DNA from: Clostridia bacterium
Lineage (GTDB): Bacteria > Bacillota > Clostridia > Oscillospirales > Acutalibacteraceae
Direction: 5' to 3'
NCBI GenBank assembly: GCA_900769775.1
Contig: CAAGHT010000087.1
Coordinates: 1-9,663, forward strand
DNA length: 9,663 nucleotides
Shown: one piece after another, positions 1 to 6,005 of the stretch
Layout: each line of letters begins with the position of its first letter
How positions within the stretch are numbered: position 1 is the first letter of the stretch
Made by a program: the position numbers and the translations under genes
Notes under the pieces: generated by a model
Seen by the model: the letters and a program-made list of their open reading frames with translations, nothing else
What the model was told of the DNA's origin: nothing
The model's database searches: none

Positions 1-40
1 AAACCCGAACGTTTCACCGATTGGTAAAAGGTTCGGGTTT
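1..40 (-). terminator. Probable Rho-independent terminator of tRNA-Leu
   Basis: This is an almost fully self-complementary 40-mer. Outer arms AAACCCGAAC (1-10) and GTTCGGGTTT (31-40) pair perfectly. After a G/G mismatch (11/30), TTT (12-14) pairs with AAA (27-29). After a C/A mismatch (15/26), ACC (16-18) pairs with GGT (23-25) around the loop GATT. Read on the minus strand it starts 8 nt past the CCA end of the tRNA, and its last stem bases are TTT. Any continuing U-tract would lie beyond the window edge, so termination is likely but not proven. The hairpin is symmetric and could also serve a plus-strand gene ending to the left. Confidence 0.7.
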
Positions 41-48
41 GAATGCTT

Positions 49-132
49 TGGTGCGAGTGACGGGACTTGAACCCGTACGCCAATGACACACGCCCCTCAA
101 ACGTGCCTGTCTGCCTATTCCAGCACATCCGC
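49..132 (-). tRNA. tRNA-Leu, anticodon GAG
   Basis: This 84-nt class II tRNA gene reads CUC/CUU leucine codons. On the minus strand, the 5' acceptor strand GCGGATG (132-126) faces CACTCGC (59-53), followed by discriminator A and a gene-encoded CCA (51-49). The anticodon arm is CACGT-TTGAGGG-GCGTG (105-89), with GAG at 98-96. The T arm is ACGGG-TTCAAGT-CCCGT. The variable arm is short (12 nt) with a GTC/GGC mini-stem, as expected for leucine. The D arm is CTG...CAG with a GG pair in the loop. One oddity is that the acceptor stem carries an A5-C68 mismatch beside a G4-U69 wobble. The gene has its own promoter and terminator and points away from the dcw operon. The identity is secure from the anticodon, the long variable region and discriminator A73. 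Confidence 0.95.
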
Positions 133-160
133 ATATATCTCTTTTTTTGGGCGCTCGATT

Positions 161-189
161 ATTATAGCACCGACTTTTAACCTTGTCAA
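161..189 (-). promoter_or_regulatory. Sigma-70/SigA promoter of tRNA-Leu
   Basis: Read on the minus strand this is a perfect consensus promoter. The -35 box TTGACA is at 189-184, followed by a 17-nt spacer and the -10 box TATAAT at 166-161. Transcription would begin near 154, about 20 nt before the mature tRNA 5' end at 132. Such a strong match suits a stable-RNA gene. Confidence 0.88.
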
Positions 190-241
190 CCCTTAATTTT
201 GAAGAATTTTAAAAATTTTTTCAGAATTATGAAAAAAACTC
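190..241. other. AT-rich spacer between divergent promoters
   Basis: This 52-bp stretch between the two outward-facing -35 boxes is dominated by A and T runs (for example TTTTAAAAATTTTTT around 207-221, and an A-tract at 230-237). A/T tracts just upstream of -35 boxes can act as UP elements that contact the RNA polymerase alpha subunit, and here one could serve both promoters. This is inference from composition and position. No coding potential or clear operator was seen in it. Confidence 0.4.
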
Positions 242-270
242 TTGCATTTATAGTGGACATACATTATAAT
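242..270 (+). promoter_or_regulatory. Promoter of the mraZ/dcw operon
   Basis: A -35-like TTGCAT (242-247) is followed by a 17-nt spacer and a perfect -10 TATAAT (265-270). Transcription would start near 277 and give an mraZ leader of about 70 nt. The first AGTGG repeat (252-256) lies inside the spacer, and the main repeat array begins just after the predicted start site. That arrangement fits repression by a protein bound across the promoter and early leader. Confidence 0.82.
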
Positions 271-279
271 AACACTTGT

Positions 280-328
280 AGTGGAGCAAAATGGCGTAAA
301 AAACCATAAAAGTGTAGTAAAGTGGAGC
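280..328 (+). promoter_or_regulatory. Putative MraZ-box operator (direct-repeat array)
   Basis: The mraZ leader holds repeated AGTGG-type hexamers at near-helical spacing. They are GTGGAG at 281-286, ATGGCG at 291-296, GTGTAG at 312-317 and GTGGAG at 322-327. An outlying GTGGAC sits at 253-258 in the promoter spacer. The pairs 281/291 and 312/322 are each exactly 10 bp apart. AAAGTGT (309-315) and AAAGTGG (319-325) match the AAAGTG[T/G] boxes reported for mycoplasma MraZ, and they resemble the TGGGN repeats with 5-bp gaps known for E. coli MraZ. The location directly before mraZ supports autoregulation. Binding itself is inferred. Confidence 0.75.
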
Positions 329-346
329 GAAAAGAGGTGAAAATTC

Positions 347-784
347 GTGCTTATAGGCGGTACATTTAATAAAGTTGATAAAAAGGGACGAATTTTCATT
401 CCTTCCCGTTTCAAAGAAGATTTAGGCGAAACCATAGTTCTTTGTACCGGAGTTTTCGGTAAAAAGTGTCTGTGGGGCTTTTCACTTTCTGAATTTGATA
501 AATTTACTGCAAAGCTCAATCAGCTTCCTTACGGCAAGATGCAGGATATGTATCGCTACCTATCTGACGGCTCTGTTTTTACAGAGGTTGACGCTTCGGG
601 CAGAGTTCTTATTCCCGCCGAGCTTCGTGAATTTGCAGGAATTGATGAAGAGGTAAGAATTGTCGGAATGAAGAATAATATCGAAATCTGGAGCTCTGCA
701 GCCTGGGCAGAAGAAAAGCAGAGCATCAAGACAGAGGATTTTGCCGCTGTTGTTGATGAACTGAATTTCACACTCGGTGACTAA
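347..784 (+). CDS. mraZ: MraZ, transcriptional regulator of the dcw operon
   Basis: MraZ is a DNA-binding protein of the AbrB-like swapped-hairpin fold that forms ring-shaped oligomers and regulates its own division/cell-wall operon. This 145-residue protein has the family's usual length and two tandem MraZ repeats. The first has DKKGR (11-15) and IPSRF (18-22). The second has DASGR (82-86) and LIPAELREFAG (88-98). Both carry the DxxGR signature. The start is a GTG at 347, preceded by GAGGTG (334-339) with a 7-nt gap. It places the protein start at MLIGG, matching the usual MxxG opening, and no better ATG exists nearby. It is the first gene after the promoter and the repeat array, where it would bind. 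The stop leaves one base before rsmH, so the two are probably translationally coupled. Confidence 0.96.
   Translation: MLIGGTFNKVDKKGRIFIPSRFKEDLGETIVLCTGVFGKKCLWGFSLSEFDKFTAKLNQLPYGKMQDMYRYLSDGSVFTEVDASGRVLIPAELREFAGIDEEVRIVGMKNNIEIWSSAAWAEEKQSIKTEDFAAVVDELNFTLGD
776..780 (+). promoter_or_regulatory. Ribosome binding site that sets the rsmH start
   Basis: GGTGA lies inside the last codons of mraZ, 5 nt before the ATG at 786. A GTG at 777 is in frame with rsmH but overlaps this site and has no Shine-Dalgarno sequence of its own. The ATG at 786 gives the family-typical MEFSHIPVL N-terminus, so it is preferred. Confidence 0.65.
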
Positions 785-785
785 T

Positions 786-1706
786 ATGGAATTCAGCCAT
801 ATTCCTGTACTGTTTAATGAAACTATTGAGGGTTTAGATATTAAACCCGATGGAATATATGTTGACGGAACGGCAGGCGGTGCAGGTCATTCCTTCGCAA
901 TAGCCTCTAAGCTTGAAAAAGGCAGACTTATTGCGATAGACCAGGACCCCGATGCTATTAAGGTCGCAACAGAACGACTAAGTGGACTTCCCGCAACGGT
1001 TGTTCGCTCTAATTATCGCGAGATGAGAAACGTACTCGACACATTAAATATAAAAGAGGTTGACGGAGTACTTCTTGATATCGGTGTTTCATCCTTTCAG
1101 TTTGATAATACCGAGCGAGGTTTCTCTTATCACGGAAGCGCACCTCTCGATATGAGAATGAGTAAAGAGGGGACAAGCGCTAAGGATCTTGTCAACAATC
1201 TCTCGACAGAAGAGCTCTGTAATATCTTCCGTGAGTACGGCGAAGAAAAATTCGCATGGAAGATAGCCTACAATATTGAAAAGGCGAGAGCTGAAAAACC
1301 GATAGAAACAACCGAGCAGCTTGCCGAAATAATTGCTTCATCTGTGCCTGCGGCGGTAAGACGCGAAGGAAACCCCTCAAGACAGTGCTTTCAGGCACTC
1401 AGAATTGCGGTCAACGATGAGCTTGGCGCATTAAAGGACGGAATAAGCGCCGCATTTGATGCATTAAAGCCGGGTGGCAGACTTGCAATCATTACCTTCC
1501 ACTCATTGGAAGACAGAATTGTTAAAAATATGTATAAAGAGCTGAGCACAGGCTGTACCTGTCCTCCCGATATTCCGATTTGTGTGTGTGGGAAGAAGCC
1601 GAGAGGAAGGTTGGTTACGAGAAAACCGATAACTGCATCTGAAGATGAGCTAAAGGCAAATTCTCGAAGCCGCAGTGCAAAGCTTCGTGTGATAGAAAAA
1701 CTTTAA
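786..1706 (+). CDS. rsmH: RsmH, 16S rRNA (cytosine(1402)-N(4))-methyltransferase
   Basis: RsmH (formerly MraW) uses S-adenosylmethionine to methylate N4 of C1402 in 16S rRNA at the ribosomal P site. The 306-residue protein is the usual length. Visible motifs are the SAM loop DGTAGGAGHS (27-36), the acidic strand end DQDPDA (52-57), LDIGVSS (97-103), RGFSY (111-115), PLDMRM (120-125), RQCFQALRIAVNDEL (199-213), ITFHSLEDRIVK (236-247) and the C-terminal SRSAKLR (295-301). A cluster of four cysteines (257, 259, 266, 268; CxC-x6-CxC) lies before the C-terminus. It is common in clostridial homologues and looks like a possible metal site. The gene follows mraZ by one base, the standard dcw order. 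A GTG nine bases upstream (777) would add three residues but lacks a ribosome site. Confidence 0.97.
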   Translation: MEFSHIPVLFNETIEGLDIKPDGIYVDGTAGGAGHSFAIASKLEKGRLIAIDQDPDAIKVATERLSGLPATVVRSNYREMRNVLDTLNIKEVDGVLLDIGVSSFQFDNTERGFSYHGSAPLDMRMSKEGTSAKDLVNNLSTEELCNIFREYGEEKFAWKIAYNIEKARAEKPIETTEQLAEIIASSVPAAVRREGNPSRQCFQALRIAVNDELGALKDGISAAFDALKPGGRLAIITFHSLEDRIVKNMYKELSTGCTCPPDIPICVCGKKPRGRLVTRKPITASEDELKANSRSRSAKLRVIEKL

Positions 1707-1718
1707 GGAGCGACGGTT

Positions 1719-2186
1719 ATGGTAATCAACAATTCAAAATACTATAATGATTCTTTGGCATACGATTTTGAATTGTTTATGCCTAAAGAAAAAAAGCAGC
1801 CTGCAAAGGTTGTTAAAATGCCCGACAAAAAGATTAAAAAAGCACGCGCCAAGGCTAAAAAGAGAGTATCGAGCATAGCTTCAATAGTAGCTCTTTCGGC
1901 ATTTATGGTTGGTATCGTGTGTGTTAATATCGCTCTTCGTGTTGAAATTTCCGAGGTTAACTCTGATATAGTTGAAGCAAAGGCGCGCTATGCAGCTGTC
2001 AGTGGTGAGGAAACAAGACTTAATGTTGAGTTTGAAAGAATGGTTTCTTACGGCAATCTTGAAGAGGCGGCTCGTGAGCTTGGTATGAAAAAGACCGACA
2101 AGAATCAGATAGTTTATATAGAGGTTAATGACTCGGATAAGGCAGTCGATTCAGACGGTAATGTTCTTGTGGCAGAAAATGAATAG
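1719..2186 (+). CDS. ftsL: FtsL-like cell-division protein (septum initiator family)
   Basis: This is a small bitopic membrane protein of the FtsL/DivIC type, expected to join the FtsQ(DivIB)-FtsL-FtsB(DivIC) complex that activates septal FtsW and its partner PBP. Of its 155 residues, 1-49 are cytoplasmic and strongly basic (many Lys/Arg at 23-49). One membrane segment spans about 50-73. A likely coiled coil spans about 74-108. The extracytoplasmic motif YGNLEEAARELGMKK (111-125) is typical of FtsL/DivIC C-termini. An acidic tail (137-155) follows. AAGGAG (1705-1710), overlapping the rsmH stop, sits 8 nt before the ATG. FtsL diverges fast in sequence, so the call depends on topology, motif and its place between rsmH and a class B PBP. 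DivIC is the alternative, but position favours FtsL. Confidence 0.83.
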   Translation: MVINNSKYYNDSLAYDFELFMPKEKKQPAKVVKMPDKKIKKARAKAKKRVSSIASIVALSAFMVGIVCVNIALRVEISEVNSDIVEAKARYAAVSGEETRLNVEFERMVSYGNLEEAARELGMKKTDKNQIVYIEVNDSDKAVDSDGNVLVAENE

Positions 2187-2223
2187 TTTTAAGGAAAACG
2201 AATATATTTAATTAAAAAGAGAT

Positions 2224-2255
2224 ACGAGAGTTCTGACAATCAGGGCTCTCGTTTT
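2224..2255 (+). terminator. Terminator-like or attenuator hairpin between ftsL and the PBP gene
   Basis: ACGAGAGTTCTGA (2224-2236) pairs with TCAGGGCTCTCGT (2240-2252) around a 3-nt loop. This makes a 13-bp stem with two G-U pairs at its middle. The stem ends in a run of four T (2252-2255), and an A-rich stretch precedes it. This is the shape of a Rho-independent terminator, but the U-tract is short, so partial read-through is likely. It lies in the largest gap between complete genes of the cluster. Confidence 0.6.
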
Positions 2256-2262
2256 CGGGCAT

Positions 2263-2268
2263 TATAAT
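2263..2268 (+). promoter_or_regulatory. Possible internal -10 element before the PBP gene
   Basis: A perfect TATAAT lies 8 nt after the T run of the hairpin and 33 nt before the PBP start codon. At 17-nt spacing the -35 position is TCAGGG (2240-2245), a poor match located in the hairpin's 3' arm, and there is no TG extension. It may be a weak or activator-dependent promoter that restarts transcription after the hairpin, or a chance match in AT-rich DNA. Confidence 0.3.
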
Positions 2269-2301
2269 GGAGATATTTTTTTAGAGAGGATGTGAGACAG
2301 A

Positions 2302-4536
2302 ATGCAAAAACTAAACCGTAGTATGAGAATCAGAATGCTGGCTTTTTTACTGGGCACAGTTATCGCATTTGCTTCTGTCACATCAATTAAGCTTACAAAA
2401 ATAATGCTCATTGATGGAAGCAAGTATCAGACCTTAGCCTCTGAACAGCAGCTATATGATACCCTCGTTACTGCACCCAGAGGAAAAATTTATGATGCTA
2501 ATATGAACATACTTGCAACAAGCGATACAGCATACACTATTTATATCATTCCAAACTCAATCGGCAGTATTCAGGATAAAAATAAACAGAAGCTTGTCAA
2601 AACTGCTATAGCAAGCGGTCTTTCTGAAATTCTGTCCATGGAATATGAAACTGTTTTTGGCTATACCGAAAAAAGCACCTCTTATGTAACGGTTAAAAAG
2701 AGGGTAGAAAAGGGGATAGCCGATAAGGTCAGAGAGTATATTTCCGAAAATGAAGACCTCGAGCTTGCGAAATATATCGGAATTGATGAAACAACTAAGA
2801 GATATTATCCTAACGATTCCTTGGCCTCGGTGCTTCTCGGTTTCGTAGGAGACGATAATCAGGGACTTTCGGGACTTGAAAGCTATTATGATACAACCCT
2901 TACCGGCACAGTTGGTCGAGTTGTTGCTGCCAAGAATGCTCTTGGCGCAGATATGCCCTTCTCATATCAGGTTGTAGAAGAGGCAAAAGAGGGAAATTCT
3001 CTTGTATTAACGGTTGATTCATATGTTCAGTATGCCGCTGAAAAATACCTTGAAGAAGCGCTTGAAATCAACAAGGTTTCAAATAAGGGAACCTGCATTG
3101 TAATGAATGTAAAAACAGGCGCAATTCTTGGTATGGCGGTTAAGGGAGATTTCGATCCGAATGAGCCTTTTACACTTTCGGCATCTGACCAAAAGCTTCT
3201 CGAAGATGAAAATCCCAAGTTCACAAGAAACGAGCTTTTAAACCTTCAGTGGCGAAATAAAGCGATATCCGATACCTATGAGCCGGGTTCTGTATTTAAG
3301 ATTTTTACTGCAGCAATGGCACTTGAAGAGGGACATACAAGCCTTGAGCACTCTTATAACTGCGGATATACGATTTATGTAGCAGGTAAGGAGTACCACT
3401 GTCACAAAAAAGCAGGACACGGAACAGTAAGTCTGCTACAGGCTATGGTAGGCTCCTGTAACCCCGCATTTATAACAATCGGTCAGGCAGTTGGAAAGAG
3501 CACTTTTTCAAAGTATTTTGAAGCCTTTGGCTTTACTAAGCCCACTGGCATTGACCTTCCCGGTGAGACCGGTTCTATTTACTATTCCGAAAAGAATATG
3601 GGCCCCGTCGAGCTTGCTTCAGGCTCTTTTGGACAGAGCTTTCAGGTAACTCCTATTCAAATGATAACGGCAGCCGCTGCGGCTGTTAACGGCGGATATC
3701 TGTTAAAGCCTTATGTTGTAAGTGAAATTATCGACAGCAATAAAAATGTTGTTGAATCAGTCGGAAAAACCGTTCGCAGACAGGTAATCAGCGAGGATAC
3801 AAGCGCAAAAATCAGAACTATGATGCAGCATGTAATCGAAGATGGCGGCGCCAAGAACGGATATGTTCCGGGATATAATGTCGGCGGAAAAACGGGTACT
3901 TCCGAAAAGCTTACAAAATATCTTGAAACAGGCGAAAAATACTATGTTGCAAGTTATGTTACTTTTGCACCGATAGAAGACCCTGAGATAGCTATTCTTG
4001 TTATGATAGATGAGCCCCGTGGCTCAAGCTATTACGGTGGTACTGTTGCGGCTCCCGTTGCTGCAGAAATTCTAAAGGATATTATGCCTCATTTAGGCTA
4101 CGAGCCTCAATATACCGATAACGAGCTTGCAAACTTTGCAATCGAGGTTCCAAGCATAGTGGGTGATGATGTATCTACCGCTAAAAATAAAATAAATGCT
4201 AAGGAGCTTAAAACAAAAATTATTGGTAACGGAGAAAAGGTTGTGGCACAGCTTCCTGAGGGAGGAACCACTCTTTCTAAGGGTGGCACAGTAATTCTTT
4301 ATACCGAAAGTGATTATGAGGTTGCCGTTGCTAAGATTCCCGATTTTACAGGTATGACCATAAGTCAGGCGAACAGTGCCGCGGCATCTGCGGGAATAAA
4401 TATTGAATTCGCAGGTCACTTTATTGAAACAGGCGGACTGTCATATGCCTACAAACAGAGCGTTGATGCAAACAGTGAGGTTGCAGTAGGCACGGTAGTT
4501 ACTGTTTATTTCAGAGAAAATTCAACCATAGAATAA
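2302..4536 (+). CDS. ftsI: PASTA-domain class B penicillin-binding protein (FtsI/SpoVD family transpeptidase)
   Basis: This is a membrane-anchored D,D-transpeptidase that crosslinks septal peptidoglycan, expected to pair with FtsW. The 744-residue protein has a short basic N-terminus, an uncleaved signal-anchor helix (about 12-30), and a PBP dimerisation domain (about 50-220, opening with APRGKIYD at 58-65). The transpeptidase domain carries all three catalytic motifs: SVFK (330-333, nucleophile Ser330), SCN (385-387) and KTG (530-532). Two PASTA domains follow (about 613-670 and 678-738). B. subtilis PBP2B and pneumococcal PBP2x carry two PASTA domains, whereas B. subtilis SpoVD has one, which favours a vegetative FtsI role. 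Only one such PBP is present in this cluster, so a SpoVD-like or dual role is not excluded. A GAGAGG site (2284-2289) sits rather far (12 nt) from the ATG. A terminator-like hairpin precedes the gene. Confidence 0.93.
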   Translation: MQKLNRSMRIRMLAFLLGTVIAFASVTSIKLTKIMLIDGSKYQTLASEQQLYDTLVTAPRGKIYDANMNILATSDTAYTIYIIPNSIGSIQDKNKQKLVKTAIASGLSEILSMEYETVFGYTEKSTSYVTVKKRVEKGIADKVREYISENEDLELAKYIGIDETTKRYYPNDSLASVLLGFVGDDNQGLSGLESYYDTTLTGTVGRVVAAKNALGADMPFSYQVVEEAKEGNSLVLTVDSYVQYAAEKYLEEALEINKVSNKGTCIVMNVKTGAILGMAVKGDFDPNEPFTLSASDQKLLEDENPKFTRNELLNLQWRNKAISDTYEPGSVFKIFTAAMALEEGHTSLEHSYNCGYTIYVAGKEYHCHKKAGHGTVSLLQAMVGSCNPAFITIGQAVGKSTFSKYFEAFGFTKPTGIDLPGETGSIYYSEKNMGPVELASGSFGQSFQVTPIQMITAAAAAVNGGYLLKPYVVSEIIDSNKNVVESVGKTVRRQVISEDTSAKIRTMMQHVIEDGGAKNGYVPGYNVGGKTGTSEKLTKYLETGEKYYVASYVTFAPIEDPEIAILVMIDEPRGSSYYGGTVAAPVAAEILKDIMPHLGYEPQYTDNELANFAIEVPSIVGDDVSTAKNKINAKELKTKIIGNGEKVVAQLPEGGTTLSKGGTVILYTESDYEVAVAKIPDFTGMTISQANSAAASAGINIEFAGHFIETGGLSYAYKQSVDANSEVAVGTVVTVYFRENSTIE

Positions 4537-4556
4537 CTAAAAAGAAAGGCAAAGCA

Positions 4557-5987
4557 ATGTTACTGAAAGATTTACTGCAAAATTTAGATACTGCGCTTGG
4601 TAATACCGAAATCAGCGGAATTACCTGCGATTCCAGAGCAGTAGAAAAGGGATATGCCTTCGTTTGCATAAATGGTGCTTCGGTTGACGGACACAAATTT
4701 GCAAAGGATGCGCTCGAAAAAGGAGCGGCAGTTGTAATAACCGAAAAACAGCTTGGACTGGACAAAGAGGTCACGGTTATGGATACTCATGCCGCTTATG
4801 CTACCATGTCGAGAGAGTTTTTTGGCAATCCTGCAAGCCGTCTGAGACTTGTGGGCATTACAGGAACAAACGGAAAGACCTCGGTAACCTATATGCTTAA
4901 AGCTATTTTAGAAGAAGCAGGCTATAAAACAGGAATAATCGGCACCATTCAGAATATGATAGGTGACAGAGTGCTTCCTTCGGCAAATACTACCCCTGAT
5001 GCATATAACCTTAATAAGCTATTTAAGGAAATGGCTGATGAGGGATGCGAATTCGCTGTTATGGAGGTATCCTCACACGCTCTTGACCAAAAAAGAGTAT
5101 ATGGCATTGATTTTGAAGTTGCCGCTTTTACTAATTTAACTCAGGACCACCTTGATTATCATCTCACAATGGAGAATTATCTTGGCGCAAAGAAAAAGCT
5201 GTTTGCAATGTGCAAAACAGTGGTTGCTAATCTTGACGACCCTGCGTATGATGCACTGCTTTCAGATATGCCTTGCAAGAAGGTAACATACTCCGAAAAG
5301 AGAAACGATTCAACTTTCTCTGCAAAATATATAAATCTTCGTCCTGAAGGTATTGAATATGAGCTTGTTGGCTATAATCTGATTAAGCATATTAAGCTCA
5401 AAACAGGCGGAAAATTCTCGGTTTACAATTCAATGTGTGCGGCACTTTGCGCACTAGAGCTCGGAATTGACCTTAATACGATAACAGCGGCACTTGAAAA
5501 GCTGAGCGGAGTAAAGGGAAGAGCTGAAATTGTACCAACAGGAAGAGACTTTACCGTAATTATTGACTATGCACATACTCCCGACGGTCTCGAAAACATT
5601 CTTTCAACCTTTAAGGAAATTAAGCAGGGAAGACTTGTATGCCTGTTTGGCTGCGGAGGAGACCGAGATGCAACCAAGCGTCCAATTATGGGCTCTGTTG
5701 CCGCAAGGCTTTCCGATTTCGTTATAGTTACCTCTGATAACCCGAGAAGTGAAGAACCAATGAAAATTATCGATGATATAGTATCGGGTATGAAGGACAG
5801 TAAGACGGCATATAAGGTTATAGAAAACCGAATTGAGGCTATAAACTATGCTATTGAAAATGCCGAGAGTAATGATATAATAATATTAGCGGGCAAGGGA
5901 CACGAAGACTATCAGATTCTCAGTACCGGCAAGATACATCTCGATGAAAGAGAAGTAGTAGCCGAAGCGCTGTCCCACCTTAACTAA
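4557..5987 (+). CDS. murE: MurE, UDP-MurNAc-L-Ala-D-Glu:meso-diaminopimelate ligase
   Basis: This cytoplasmic ATP-dependent ligase adds the third residue of the peptidoglycan stem peptide. The 476-residue protein shows the three Mur ligase domains: a UDP-binding N-domain (1-95, with GITCDSRAVEKG at 21-32), a central ATPase domain with P-loop GITGTNGKTS (100-109), and a C-terminal domain from about 318. Lys212 in YLGAK aligns with the carbamylated lysine that positions magnesium. DYAHTPDGL (337-345) and AGKGHE (445-450) are further family motifs. The specificity loop reads DNPR (394-397), the signature of enzymes adding meso-diaminopimelate rather than lysine, so the wall should be of the mDAP type. 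AAAGG (4545-4549) lies 7 nt before the ATG, 20 bp after the PBP gene. murF, its usual partner, does not follow. Confidence 0.97.
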   Translation: MLLKDLLQNLDTALGNTEISGITCDSRAVEKGYAFVCINGASVDGHKFAKDALEKGAAVVITEKQLGLDKEVTVMDTHAAYATMSREFFGNPASRLRLVGITGTNGKTSVTYMLKAILEEAGYKTGIIGTIQNMIGDRVLPSANTTPDAYNLNKLFKEMADEGCEFAVMEVSSHALDQKRVYGIDFEVAAFTNLTQDHLDYHLTMENYLGAKKKLFAMCKTVVANLDDPAYDALLSDMPCKKVTYSEKRNDSTFSAKYINLRPEGIEYELVGYNLIKHIKLKTGGKFSVYNSMCAALCALELGIDLNTITAALEKLSGVKGRAEIVPTGRDFTVIIDYAHTPDGLENILSTFKEIKQGRLVCLFGCGGDRDATKRPIMGSVAARLSDFVIVTSDNPRSEEPMKIIDDIVSGMKDSKTAYKVIENRIEAINYAIENAESNDIIILAGKGHEDYQILSTGKIHLDEREVVAEALSHLN

Positions 5988-6005
5988 TATCAAGGAGAGA
6001 TAAAG

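Noticed and set aside
193..519. A 108-codon minus-strand open frame over the mraZ promoter and 5' end
   Set aside because: It runs antisense to mraZ and through both promoters and the operator array, and its translation is low-complexity Ser/Thr/Phe-rich with no recognisable family. It is a shadow frame.
777..785. GTG at 777 as the start of rsmH
   Set aside because: It has no Shine-Dalgarno sequence, overlaps the likely GGTGA site, and adds residues absent from the family's usual N-terminus. The ATG at 786 fits better.
2201..2228. Possible sporulation sigma-E promoter (AATATATT ... GATACGAG) before the PBP gene
   Set aside because: The -10 part departs from the CATACAnT pattern and the spacing is short. 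The stretch is AT-rich enough to yield such partial matches by chance.
4093..4419. A 108-codon minus-strand open frame opposite the PASTA region of the PBP gene
   Set aside because: The plus strand here encodes clear PASTA domains. The antisense product has no family features and no convincing ribosome site.
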